Source: a bacterium
GTDB taxonomy: Bacteria > Hydrothermota > UBA3073 > JACQXS01 > JAQTXJ01
Direction: 5' to 3'
Length of the DNA: 41,493 nucleotides
Assembly: GCA_028688815.1 (NCBI GenBank)
Contig: JAQTXJ010000013.1
Location: forward strand, 1 to 41,493
Shown: piece after piece, positions 26,693-35,493 of the stretch
How the letters are laid out: every line of letters starts with the position of its first letter
How positions within the stretch are numbered: the stretch's first letter is position 1
Notes under the pieces: model-generated
The model's input: only the letters and a program-made list of their open reading frames with translations
Database searches by the model: none
What the model was told of the DNA's origin: nothing
Made by a program: the position numbers and the translations under genes

Positions 26693-28150
26693 TTATTTTA
26701 ATACAGTTAATTTCCTTATTTCTTTATACTTTCCAAATTCAAGGCAATAAAAATAGATGCCTGATTTCATATCTTTTTTATCTAAAAATATTGTATGAGA
26801 ACCTGCCTCTACTTCCCCATCTAAAATTGTTTTTATCAACTTACCTGCTAAACTATAAACCTTTATTGCCACGTTACTTTTGTTCGGCACTTTATACTTA
26901 ATAACAGTCCTATCCGAAAACGGATTAGGATAATTTTGATATAGTACATAATTATTAGATACACTTTTGTCAATTTCTTTTATTCCTACCGAACCCATTC
27001 TTATAATATACATATCTGTTTGCCCTGAAGTAAAATATTCTCCCACCCCTGCAACTACATATCCGTTATCAGAACATTGTATAATAGAATTCCCCCTGTC
27101 GTCTCCATTCTTTCCAAAAGTCCTTGTCCACAAAGTATCCCCTGTAGAATTTGTTTTTATAACATACACATCTTCCCACGTTCCGCCCATAGTCGAAGTA
27201 TATCCGCTAATAATAAATCCACCATCGTTACACTCCTGGACAGAATATCCCCTATCATCACCGGTTTTGCCATAAGTCCTTGTCCATAAAGTATCTCCGC
27301 TTGAGTTTGTTTTTATCAGATACACCTTTTCGCTTCCCGTTTTTGTATAACCCGTAACAATAAATCCGCCATCGTCACATTGCTTAACATCATACGCACA
27401 ATCATTGTTACTTTTTCCAAAAGTCCTTGTCCATACCGTATCTCCACTTGAACTTATTTTTATAAGATAGACATCATCATAAGTGGTAACCCTGCTGGAA
27501 CCTGCAATTACAAAATTACCGTCTGCACATTTCGCAATGGAATAACCATAATCGTCTTCTGCCCCGCCAAAAGTCCTTGTCCATATCGTATCTCCAAAAG
27601 AACTTGCTTTTATAACATATACATCATTTTTACCTGCACCAAAAGAATTTGTATACCCTGCAATTATAAAACTTCCATCTGTGCAAACTTGAATTGAACG
27701 TCCAAACTCGCTTTGACTTCCGCCAAAAGTTACCGCCCACGACGAATCGCCATCCTCATTAACTTTTAATAAAAGAACATCCGTGGATAGACTGCCAATT
27801 TCACCTGCAATTATATATCCGCCTCCGCATTTCTGCACACAACGTCCTTCTTCATAATCAGTCCATCCGTAATTTCTTGCCCAAACCGAATCGCCTAACG
27901 AATTTATTCTTACAAGATAAACATCCGATTTTCCCACCCCGAATGACCATGTTCCGCCGGTAACTATATACCCTCCTGTTCCCGAACACTCCTGTATGGA
28001 ATTTCCCCAATCCCATTCATCCCCACCATAAATCCTTGTCCATAAAGTATCCGGTCCGCTTGCATATACCGGCATAACAATCAACCCAAAAACAATCGCT
28101 AATAATGTTTTCTTCAAAAAACTTTTTACATTCTTACTTTCACAAACCAT
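26693..28150 (-). CDS. Secreted seven-repeat protein with type-A sorting-like C-terminal domain
   Basis: The 485 residues begin with a signal peptide (cleavage probably after VYA, near residue 30). Seven repeats of about 50-55 residues follow (LWTRTFGG..DD.GYSI..C.DGGFIIAG.T.......DVYLIKT.SSGD). The C-terminal domain is of the type-A sorting kind: VLYQNYPNPFSDRTVIKY, VYSLAGKLIKT, MKSGIYFY, ending RKLTVLK. Each repeat has one Cys at a fixed place (QEC, QKC, QVC, AKC, KQC, QEC, IQC) where the paralogue at 10019-11644 has Thr. An AGGGGGA ribosome binding site precedes the ATG. It begins 8 bp after hypC. Confidence 0.88.
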   Translation of the reverse strand: MVCESKNVKSFLKKTLLAIVFGLIVMPVYASGPDTLWTRIYGGDEWDWGNSIQECSGTGGYIVTGGTWSFGVGKSDVYLVRINSLGDSVWARNYGWTDYEEGRCVQKCGGGYIIAGEIGSLSTDVLLLKVNEDGDSSWAVTFGGSQSEFGRSIQVCTDGSFIIAGYTNSFGAGKNDVYVIKASSFGDTIWTRTFGGAEDDYGYSIAKCADGNFVIAGSSRVTTYDDVYLIKISSSGDTVWTRTFGKSNNDCAYDVKQCDDGGFIVTGYTKTGSEKVYLIKTNSSGDTLWTRTYGKTGDDRGYSVQECNDGGFIISGYTSTMGGTWEDVYVIKTNSTGDTLWTRTFGKNGDDRGNSIIQCSDNGYVVAGVGEYFTSGQTDMYIIRMGSVGIKEIDKSVSNNYVLYQNYPNPFSDRTVIKYKVPNKSNVAIKVYSLAGKLIKTILDGEVEAGSHTIFLDKKDMKSGIYFYCLEFGKYKEIRKLTVLK

Positions 28151-28158
28151 TTTTCCCC

Positions 28159-28404
28159 CTAGTTTCTTTTTTTTGTTGCTGATTTACTTGCTTCCATTAA
28201 TTCTCTAAAACTGTCTAAAGTCTTTTCTGCTTCTTTTTCATCTATTATTTCTATGGCAAATCCTGCATGTAAAATAACCCAATCTCCAATCTTGACCTGA
28301 GGAACAAGCTGGATATTGATTTCCTTTTGCACCCCCGTCAATTCAATAAGTGCAGTCTCCTCATCGTTTATCTTTACGACTTCTACTGGTATTCCAAGAC
28401 ACAT
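28159..28404 (-). CDS. hypC: Hydrogenase maturation chaperone HypC/HupF
   Basis: The 81-residue protein starts with the invariant MCLGIPVEV, whose Cys2 binds the Fe(CN)2CO intermediate and HypD. It contains GDWVILHAGFAIEIID. The length is normal with a short basic tail. It implies a [NiFe] hydrogenase elsewhere in the genome; no other hyp or hydrogenase gene is in the window. It starts 6 bp after guaA, and its stop is followed directly by the ribosome binding site of the repeat-protein gene, so it appears embedded in a guaA transcript. Confidence 0.93.
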   Translation of the reverse strand: MCLGIPVEVVKINDEETALIELTGVQKEINIQLVPQVKIGDWVILHAGFAIEIIDEKEAEKTLDSFRELMEASKSATKKRN

Positions 28405-28410
28405 AATTTT

Positions 28411-29937
28411 TTATTCCCACTCAATGGTTGCAGGTGGTTTATGTGTTATATCATATACAACACGATTAACCCCTGTCAACTCATTAGTTATCCTTGTCGA
28501 CATTCTTTCAAGTATTTCATACGGAATATCTACAAACTTCGCGGTCATAGCTTCCCGTGAATCCACGGCGCGAATGGCAATCGTATATCCATACGCACGA
28601 CTGTCACCTTTAACCCCGGTAGTATAAGTATTTGTCAAAACCGCAAAATATTGCCATAAGCTTAACTTACTTCTATCAAGTTCATACCTTACAATCGCAT
28701 CCGCTTCTCTTAGTAGTTCCAACCGTTCTTTTGTAATGTCCCCAATAATCCTGACCGCTAACCCGGGTCCCGGAAACGGCTGTCTGTTAATAATAAAAGG
28801 TGGTAAATTTAACTTTTTCCCAACCCTGCGGACTTCATCTTTATAAAGTTCTTTTAAAGGCTCTACTATTTTCTTAAATTTTACATTCAAAGGTATCCCA
28901 CCGACATTGTGATGAGTCTTTATAACTGCAGAATTCTGGGAGCTTCCGGATTCAATCCTGTCAGGATAAATAGTTCCCTGCAAAAGGTAATCCGCATTTA
29001 CTTTTTTTGCCTCTTCTTCAAAAACTCTTATAAATTGTTCCCCGATAATTTTTCGTTTCTTTTCAGGGTCAACAACTCCTTTTACGGCAGATAAAAAACG
29101 TTCTTCTGCATTAACTTTTATAAAATTCACTTTTAATTTTTTGATTACTTTTGCAACTTCTTCTGCCTCATCTTTCCTCATAAACCCGTGGTCAACAAAA
29201 ACTGTTGTCAAATTATTACCTAAAGCTTTTGCGCCAAGCGCGCCTGCTACGGATGAATCTATCCCTCCGGAAATAGCAAGAATAGCTTTACGATTCCCAA
29301 TTTCAGCTTTTAGCTCATTGACAGAACGGGTAATAAAATCTTCAAGCTTCCAGTTTGCTTTGCAATTACATATATCAAAGATAAAATTAGATAACATCTT
29401 ATCGCCGTATTCGGTATGCACAACTTCAGGATGCCATTGCAAACCATAGAGTTTATAGGTCTTATGCTTAAACGCGGATACGGGACAATTTTTTGTTTGC
29501 GCAAGAATTTCAAACCCCGACGGGAGTGAAACTACACTATCCCCGTGACTCATCCATACTTTAATGGATTTTTTCAATCCTTTTAATAATCCAACAGGTT
29601 TCTTTATTGTTACCTCTGCTACTCCGTATTCCATTTTATTACTTCGTTTTATTTTCCCGCCAAGTTGATGCGCAATAAGCTGATGTCCGTAACATAACCC
29701 CAAAATTGGAATCCCTTTATATAATAATTTGGAAGAAATTTGAGGTGCGTTTTCACAATATACGCTCGATGGCCCGCCGGATAATATTATCCCTTTCACA
29801 TTTGTAGGCAACTCCTCAGGAATAGCTTCCGGACTTACTATTTCAGAATAAACATTCTGCTCTCTTACTCTTCTGGCAAGTAAATGGCAATACTGCCCTC
29901 CGAAATTTACTATATAAATTGTATCAGGATTTTTCAT
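28411..29937 (-). CDS. guaA: GMP synthase (glutamine-hydrolysing)
   Basis: This enzyme converts XMP to GMP with ATP and glutamine. The 508 residues have the class I amidotransferase domain with Cys82 (GLCYGHQ), His169 and Glu171 (WHPEVVH). The ATP-pyrophosphatase P-loop SGGIDSS starts at 223, and the C-terminal dimerisation/XMP region contains NRQPFPGPGLAVRIIGD. It ends in the typical PPATIEWE. No Shine-Dalgarno site is obvious. A 154-bp spacer with repeat hairpins separates it from manC upstream. Confidence 0.97.
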   Translation of the reverse strand: MKNPDTIYIVNFGGQYCHLLARRVREQNVYSEIVSPEAIPEELPTNVKGIILSGGPSSVYCENAPQISSKLLYKGIPILGLCYGHQLIAHQLGGKIKRSNKMEYGVAEVTIKKPVGLLKGLKKSIKVWMSHGDSVVSLPSGFEILAQTKNCPVSAFKHKTYKLYGLQWHPEVVHTEYGDKMLSNFIFDICNCKANWKLEDFITRSVNELKAEIGNRKAILAISGGIDSSVAGALGAKALGNNLTTVFVDHGFMRKDEAEEVAKVIKKLKVNFIKVNAEERFLSAVKGVVDPEKKRKIIGEQFIRVFEEEAKKVNADYLLQGTIYPDRIESGSSQNSAVIKTHHNVGGIPLNVKFKKIVEPLKELYKDEVRRVGKKLNLPPFIINRQPFPGPGLAVRIIGDITKERLELLREADAIVRYELDRSKLSLWQYFAVLTNTYTTGVKGDSRAYGYTIAIRAVDSREAMTAKFVDIPYEILERMSTRITNELTGVNRVVYDITHKPPATIEWE

Positions 29938-29941
29938 TTAT

Positions 29942-30078
29942 TGTAAGTCAAGCTTCCAGCTTGATAATGTTTTTTCATCTGTAACTCAAGCTTTCCTGCC
30001 TACCGTCAGACGGGCAGCTTGATAATAAGCAAGCAAGTCAACGCCACAGCGAACTCCGCAAAAGGCGGAGATGCTTGC
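29942..30078. repeat. Hairpin-rich repeat between manC and guaA
   Basis: Two partial copies of a unit beginning TGTAA(G/C)TCAAGCTT and ending CAGCTTGATAAT lie at about 29942-29968 and 29981-30035. The second is interrupted by a small GC hairpin (CCGTC-A-GACGG). A further hairpin CTCCGC/GCGGAG (30054-30059 with 30065-30070) is flanked by GCAAGC and GCTTGC. No gene is present. It resembles the other dispersed hairpin sequences in the window. Confidence 0.5.
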
Positions 30079-30091
30079 ATTACAATAATCT

Positions 30092-31117
30092 TTACAGGTA
30101 CTTTTCAAAATCTTTATCTTCCCCAACTTGACGGACAAGAGATTTTATTTCATCTATCCGATTTCTATCACATATAAAAACAACATTATCGCTTTGAACT
30201 ATAACAAGGTCAGACACCCCGATAGTAGCGATAGCCCCATTTGTAGATACAATAATACAGTCCTTTGTATCTATACCGCTGTGAAGCCCTAACTTCACAT
30301 TATTATGTTTATCTAAAGAATGAAGCCTTTCCAATGAAGTCCAGGAACCGACATCGTCCCACGTAAAATTACTTTTTACCACGGCTACGTTCTGGCATTT
30401 CTCCATTACACCATAGTCAATGGAAATATTCTGCGCCTTATTATAAAGCTGCACCAATGAAATTTGTCTTCTCTTTAATTTCATCAAATCGTCATAAAGT
30501 TCAGGCATACAACTATGAAACGCCTGCAAAATTTTATCTACTCTCCACACAAAAATACCCGAATTCCATAAAAATCTACCCGCGTGAATAAACTCCTGCG
30601 CTTCTTTCTGATTGGGTTTCTCTTTAAAATTCTTAACTTTATAAATAGAACCCGTAATTTCGTCGCCAACTTCTATATACCCATATCCGGTTTCTGCCCT
30701 TTTAGGAGTAATACCAAAAGTAACAAGCCACCCCTGATTTGCAATTTCTACTGCCTGTTCTATAGTATTTAAAAACTCTCTGCCGTCAGGTATCCAGTGG
30801 TCTGCCGGCAACACGGCCATAACGTCATTTTCTTTTAAGTTTATTGCAGTATATCCAATGGCACAAGCCGTATTTCTGCCAAAAGGTTCTAATAGTTTTT
30901 TAACCCCGGGAGTCAGCTTTTTAAGCATTGGATTCAATTCTTTATTAGCGACTACAATAATTTTTTTCCTTGGGATAAGGGGCAATATCCTGTTAACGGT
31001 TTCGACAATCATAGGTTTTGAAGAGGCAATTGGTATGAGCTGTTTGGGATGTTTTCGTGTTGAACATGGCCAGAATCTTTCTCCCCTGCCACCTGCTATT
31101 ATTATACCATATAACAT
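30092..31117 (-). CDS. manC: Mannose-1-phosphate guanylyltransferase
   Basis: This enzyme makes GDP-mannose from mannose-1-phosphate and GTP for surface polysaccharides. The 341 residues begin with the nucleotidyltransferase signature IIIAGGRGERFWP..R..PKQ. EPFGRNTACAIG (77-88) and AVLPADHWI follow, then a short left-handed-helix C-terminus. The isomerase domain of bifunctional ManC/AlgA is absent. No Shine-Dalgarno site is seen; TTGACT lies 36 nt upstream of the ATG. Confidence 0.92.
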   Translation of the reverse strand: MLYGIIIAGGRGERFWPCSTRKHPKQLIPIASSKPMIVETVNRILPLIPRKKIIVVANKELNPMLKKLTPGVKKLLEPFGRNTACAIGYTAINLKENDVMAVLPADHWIPDGREFLNTIEQAVEIANQGWLVTFGITPKRAETGYGYIEVGDEITGSIYKVKNFKEKPNQKEAQEFIHAGRFLWNSGIFVWRVDKILQAFHSCMPELYDDLMKLKRRQISLVQLYNKAQNISIDYGVMEKCQNVAVVKSNFTWDDVGSWTSLERLHSLDKHNNVKLGLHSGIDTKDCIIVSTNGAIATIGVSDLVIVQSDNVVFICDRNRIDEIKSLVRQVGEDKDFEKYL

Positions 31118-31245
31118 AATAGTATTTATTATTGTTAAAATTCAATAAGTCAATAAATTTTTTCCTTTTGGTGTCAAGTTTATACTCTATTAAAAAAAAT
31201 TTCTTTCTCATAACTAGGCATCCCTAATTATGAAAATAAAAAACC

Positions 31246-31304
31246 TTGACAGGTATTTTTTTAGTAATTAAAGTAGCGAAGTTATTTTAAAATACAAAAG
31301 GAGG
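31246..31304 (+). promoter_or_regulatory. Promoter and ribosome binding site of the aromatic-lyase gene
   Basis: TTGACA (31246-31251), 17 bp, TAAAGT (31269-31274), leader of about 28 nt, then AGGAGG (31299-31304) 4 nt before the ATG. Unlike the leaderless candidates, this gene has both a spaced promoter and a strong ribosome binding site. Confidence 0.5.
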
Positions 31305-31308
31305 AAAA

Positions 31309-32760
31309 ATGAGGTTTAAATTATCATCAGGGAAAGAAATCCCTGTGGAGATGCACAAAGCGAGAATGGTGCAGAAAGTTTTTCTGGTACCCGCAAAAGA
31401 AAGAGCCGAAGCTATGAAAGAAGCAGGATATAATACATTTCTGCTCAAGACAAAAGATATATTTCTTGATATGCTTACGGATAGCGGAGTAAATGCAATG
31501 AGCGATCACCAGATGGCTGGTTTTATAGATACGGATGACGCTTATGCCGGCAGCAGAACATTTTATGAATTTGCCGATGCAGTAAAAGACGTATTAGGAT
31601 TCAAATACGTAATGAATGTTCACCAGGGAAGAGCCGCAGAACATTTATTGGCAAAAACATTCATCAAAAACGGTGATGTCGTTGCTACAAATTATCATTT
31701 CACAACAACAAGAGTTCACATTGACCTTATGTCAGGTGGACCGGCTTGTCTCGAACTTTACACCGATGACGCACTTAAGACAGACAGCCAGGTGTTATTC
31801 AAAGGCAATATGTCTCCGCAAAGACTCAAAGACACCATCAAGAAATACGGTAAAGAGAAAATGGCATATGTCAGAATGGAAGCTTCCACGAATTTAATCG
31901 GTGGACAGCCATTCTCCATGGCAAATTACAAAGAAATCACAAAGATAGCAAAAGACCTTGGTATTCTTACAGTATTGGACGGAAGCTTGATATGCGAAAA
32001 CGCATATATGATAAAGGAAAGAGAAAAGGGATACGAAAATAAAACCGTTGCTGAAATAGTAAAAGAATTATGCAGTCTTGTTGATATATATTATATGAGC
32101 GGAAGAAAAAATACCTGCTGCAGAGGCGGATGTATAGCAACAAACAATAAAGAATTGTTTGATAAAATATCCCCCTGGTTGCCCGCTTATGAAGGGTTCT
32201 ATACTTATGGCGGAATGTCACAAAGAGAAGTAGGTATAATGACTGTCGGTATGAGAGAAATGACGGACCCGGAAGTTGCAGGATGCTCGGTAGAACAGGT
32301 TAGATATTTTGTTGGAAGACTTAAAGACGAGGGAATACCTGTAGTTACACCCCCGGGAGCATTAGGTTGCCATATTGATGCAAGAAAATTTGCACCTCAT
32401 ATACCAAAAGAAGGATATATTGCAGGCGCTGTAACTGCTGCACTTTATATCGCATCAGGTATAAGAGCGATGGAAAGAGGAACAGTTTCAATGGAAAGAA
32501 ACCCGGATGGAAGCGAAGCTTATGCAGATGTAGAACTTACAAGAATCGCAGTTCCAAGAAGAGTTTATACGATGTCTCAACTTGAATACGCCGTTGATAG
32601 GGTAGCGTGGCTCCACAAAAATAGAGAATTAATAGGTGGATTAACATGGAAAGAAGAACCACCCGTACTCAGATTCTTTGTCGGAAAATTGGATCCAATC
32701 AATGATTGGGGAACAAAATTAGCAGCTGCATTCAAGAAAGATTTTGGTGATAAGATATAA
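31309..32760 (+). CDS. Tyrosine phenol-lyase/tryptophanase-family PLP enzyme (divergent)
   Basis: These enzymes split aromatic amino acids into pyruvate, ammonia and phenol or indole. The 483 residues resemble tyrosine phenol-lyase more than tryptophanase: NTFLL.TKDIFLDMLTDSG.NAMSD, DAYAGS with Tyr79, FTTTR (131-135), AMERG (387-391), VPRRVYT and PPVLRFF. The PLP lysine is Lys267 in MSGRKN. Two usual active-site residues differ. The Arg contacting PLP (DATR in tyrosine phenol-lyase) is Leu227 (DGSL), and the Lys before the PLP lysine is Arg266. The substrate is therefore uncertain. A PLP aminotransferase follows. Confidence 0.85.
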   Translation: MRFKLSSGKEIPVEMHKARMVQKVFLVPAKERAEAMKEAGYNTFLLKTKDIFLDMLTDSGVNAMSDHQMAGFIDTDDAYAGSRTFYEFADAVKDVLGFKYVMNVHQGRAAEHLLAKTFIKNGDVVATNYHFTTTRVHIDLMSGGPACLELYTDDALKTDSQVLFKGNMSPQRLKDTIKKYGKEKMAYVRMEASTNLIGGQPFSMANYKEITKIAKDLGILTVLDGSLICENAYMIKEREKGYENKTVAEIVKELCSLVDIYYMSGRKNTCCRGGCIATNNKELFDKISPWLPAYEGFYTYGGMSQREVGIMTVGMREMTDPEVAGCSVEQVRYFVGRLKDEGIPVVTPPGALGCHIDARKFAPHIPKEGYIAGAVTAALYIASGIRAMERGTVSMERNPDGSEAYADVELTRIAVPRRVYTMSQLEYAVDRVAWLHKNRELIGGLTWKEEPPVLRFFVGKLDPINDWGTKLAAAFKKDFGDKI

Positions 32761-32771
32761 ATAAGTAGAAA

Positions 32772-32817
32772 GACTATAGCTGTAATTTCAGAAGTAAGTG
32801 ATTTTACAGCTATAGTC
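32772..32817 (+). promoter_or_regulatory. Long RNA hairpin between the lyase and the aminotransferase genes
   Basis: A perfect 14-bp stem (GACTATAGCTGTAA at 32772-32785 with 32804-32817) encloses an 18-nt loop, starting 11 bp after the lyase stop. There is no T-run after it, so it is not a plain terminator. It could set the ratio of the two products or stabilise the upstream message. Confidence 0.5.
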
Positions 32818-32846
32818 ATTTGTATCATAAGTAAAAAGGGGGAGAA

Positions 32847-34070
32847 ATGGGAAAATCTCTGAAAGATAAACTTTCGGCAAGAATCAAAGTTGCCAAACGC
32901 TCTACAATACGAGAACTGTTGAAACTTCTGGAACAACCCGACATTATATCTTTTGCAGGAGGAATGCCCGACCCCGCTCTATTTCCTGTTAATCTTATTA
33001 AAGAAGCCTGTGACCACGTATTGACAAACCATAGTGAATTTACATTACAATATGGGTCATCTGAAGGATATCTCCCCTTAAGACAGGAACTTATCAGAAG
33101 AATAGAAACCAAGGAAAAAACTAAAGTTAGCGAAGATGAAATTATTGTAACAGTAGGTTCGCAACAAGGGTTAGACCTTGTTGCTAAAATATTACTGAAT
33201 TATGGGGATATTGTTATAGTTGAAGAACCAACTTATTTGGGAGGACTTCAGGCTTTCAGGTCTTATGGAGGCCGATTTATAGGAATCCCTTGCGATGAAA
33301 CCGGGATGCAGGTAGAATTAATAGAAGACAAATTAAAAGAACTCGGCAAACACGAGATTAAAAGAATTAAGTTTGTCTATGTAGTCCCTGACTTTCAAAA
33401 TCCGGGCGGGAGAACCTTATCCCTTGAAAGACGAAAAAAATTGATTGCCCTTGCAGAAAAATATGATTTTTTAATAGTTGAAGATAGCCCCTATAAAGAA
33501 TTGCGTTACTGTGGTGAACATAAACCATCTCTATTTTCTCTTGCTCCAAGAGGTAGGGTAGTTATGCTTTGCACATTTAGTAAATTATTTTGCCCGGGGT
33601 TCAGACTGGCTTATGCTATAGGAGATAAAGATGTTATATTCCAGATGGTCACGGGAAAACAGGCTACCGACTTATGCACGCCGGCATTCAACCAGGCAGT
33701 TCTCTCCTATGTGCTCAAGAAAAATGCTTTAGACCCGCATATTGAAAAATTGATTAGTGCTTACCATGGAAAACAAAAATGTATGTTGAATAGTCTTGAT
33801 AAATATATTCCGCCGTTAGGTATGCCTTCAATAGAATGGACAAAACCAGATGGTGGACTATTCCTGTGGATGACGATGCCGGAATACATAGACACGGAAA
33901 GAATGCTTTCAAGAGCAATTGAAAATAAAATAGCTTATGTAACGGGAACGGATTTTTTCCACGATAGTTCGGTAAAAAATTGTATGCGATTAAACTTCTC
34001 AATGTCTTCAGTTGAAAGAATAGAGGAAGGAATAAGAAGACTTGTCGAGGTTATAAACGCGGAAAAATAA
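32847..34070 (+). CDS. PLP-dependent aminotransferase (class I, MocR/LysN-like fold)
   Basis: The 407 residues show the fold-type I landmarks: ISFAGGMPDPALFP, LQYGSSEGYLPLR, VTVGSQQGLDLVAK, YVVPDFQNPGG with Asn185, Asp213, and the PLP lysine Lys246 in TFSKLFCPGFRLAY. It is the group that includes 2-aminoadipate, aromatic and branched-chain aminotransferases; the donor cannot be told from sequence. A purine-rich ribosome binding site (AGGGGGAG) precedes it. Placement after the aromatic lyase suggests aromatic amino acid metabolism (inference). Confidence 0.9.
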   Translation: MGKSLKDKLSARIKVAKRSTIRELLKLLEQPDIISFAGGMPDPALFPVNLIKEACDHVLTNHSEFTLQYGSSEGYLPLRQELIRRIETKEKTKVSEDEIIVTVGSQQGLDLVAKILLNYGDIVIVEEPTYLGGLQAFRSYGGRFIGIPCDETGMQVELIEDKLKELGKHEIKRIKFVYVVPDFQNPGGRTLSLERRKKLIALAEKYDFLIVEDSPYKELRYCGEHKPSLFSLAPRGRVVMLCTFSKLFCPGFRLAYAIGDKDVIFQMVTGKQATDLCTPAFNQAVLSYVLKKNALDPHIEKLISAYHGKQKCMLNSLDKYIPPLGMPSIEWTKPDGGLFLWMTMPEYIDTERMLSRAIENKIAYVTGTDFFHDSSVKNCMRLNFSMSSVERIEEGIRRLVEVINAEK

Positions 34071-34115
34071 TGTTTTGTTACATACGGATTAGCTAATTCT
34101 ATCCGCTGCAAGTTG

Positions 34116-35333
34116 TTATCTTTTTAATATGGGCGGTTTTATCAAAAAAGTCAATATTGCTATTGCCAAACAAAGAATCCCCACAACAATAAATATTAAT
34201 GAGTAGTTGTTGTTTGTTGACTGCAAGACTTTTGGCGCAAAAAGATTGCTGAGCAATCCGCCAAATCCATAAGCAGAAAATACAAAACCATAATTTACAC
34301 CTGAATTTTTTGTTCCGTAATAGTCGGCAGTAATTGCAGGGAAAACAGAAAAATAACCTCCGAAACATAAACCAACCAAAGCAATACCAATCCAGAAATA
34401 AACAGGAAATATCGGAATGATATTTAATAAAAGTATTGTTATCCCACAAATAATAAATATAAAAAATAAAGTTCTAATTCTCCCAATTAAATCCGATACT
34501 TTACCCCAGAATATTCTACCACAGGCATTAAATATTCCAAGCACCATTACCCCAACCGTAGCAAGACTTACAGGAAGTTTTGCCACATCCTGACCAATTG
34601 GAGAAGCTTGTCCTATAATCATTAATCCTGCCGCGCAACCTACAAAATACATTATCCAGATAAGATAAAACTCTTTTGTCTTTAACATTTCCCGGAAAGA
34701 AAAATCATATTTTGTTACACCGATTTTTGCCGATGGATTAAACCCTGCAGGGCACCAATCAACTGGTGGATTTTTTAAAAATTGAGCTCCGGTAGTAACG
34801 ACTATAAGAAAAATTATACCCAGTGTAATGAATGTAAAACTTACCCCTTTAGAGGTAATAAGAAATTGTGCAATAGGTGCAAAAACAAGAGATGATGCCC
34901 CTAAACCAAATACCGATAATCCGGTAATTAATCCTCTCTTGTCGGGAAACCACTTTACGCCGGTAGCAATAGGACAAACATAAGCCAAACCAACACCAAT
35001 ACCACAAATTACTCCATAAGAAATGGCAACTCCAACAATCGTTTTAGATAATCCTGCTAAAATAAGACCAATAGCTAAGAAAACGCCTCCGGTTGTAGCA
35101 ACAACTCTAGGCCCTTTTTTATCCTGCCATCTCCCCCCAACAATTGTAGAAAGAGCACAAAACATAAGAACTAATGCAAATGGCAAACTTGCCTGTGTTA
35201 AAGAAAAATTAAAAGGTTCTGCCTGTAACGGTTTACGAAACACACTCCATGTATATGTTATACCAAGACACATTTGGATTGAAATTCCAGCTATGACTAC
35301 CGACCAACGATTCGTTTCTTTTCGACTGCTCAT
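34116..35333 (-). CDS. MFS transporter, OxlT (oxalate/formate antiporter)-like
   Basis: AAGGAG 4 nt before the ATG at 35333 fixes the start, nine codons inside the longest frame. The 405 residues make 12 membrane helices. The first helix motif (GITYTWSVFRKPL), WQDKKGPR between helices 2 and 3, and KWFPDKRGLITGLSVFGLG are typical of the OxlT/MCT-like group carrying small carboxylates. The gene converges on the aminotransferase, 45 bp away; it may carry an organic acid related to that pathway, but this is a guess. Confidence 0.85.
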   Translation of the reverse strand: MSSRKETNRWSVVIAGISIQMCLGITYTWSVFRKPLQAEPFNFSLTQASLPFALVLMFCALSTIVGGRWQDKKGPRVVATTGGVFLAIGLILAGLSKTIVGVAISYGVICGIGVGLAYVCPIATGVKWFPDKRGLITGLSVFGLGASSLVFAPIAQFLITSKGVSFTFITLGIIFLIVVTTGAQFLKNPPVDWCPAGFNPSAKIGVTKYDFSFREMLKTKEFYLIWIMYFVGCAAGLMIIGQASPIGQDVAKLPVSLATVGVMVLGIFNACGRIFWGKVSDLIGRIRTLFFIFIICGITILLLNIIPIFPVYFWIGIALVGLCFGGYFSVFPAITADYYGTKNSGVNYGFVFSAYGFGGLLSNLFAPKVLQSTNNNYSLIFIVVGILCLAIAILTFLIKPPILKR

Positions 35334-35493
35334 ATTCTCCTTACACTTATTGCTAACCAATTAAAACTTTTAAAATAATTGTCCTGAAACTATACTTTAA
35401 ATGCTATCTGTCAAGGAATAAAACCTAACTCCATAACTAATTCGAATACATTTTTTATCTTCTTGAAGGATATTATCCTCAAACAAAAATATA

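Noticed and set aside
32772-32817. Intrinsic terminator after the aromatic lyase
   Set aside because: The stem is AT-rich with an 18-nt loop and no T-run follows, so it was kept only as a structural or regulatory element.
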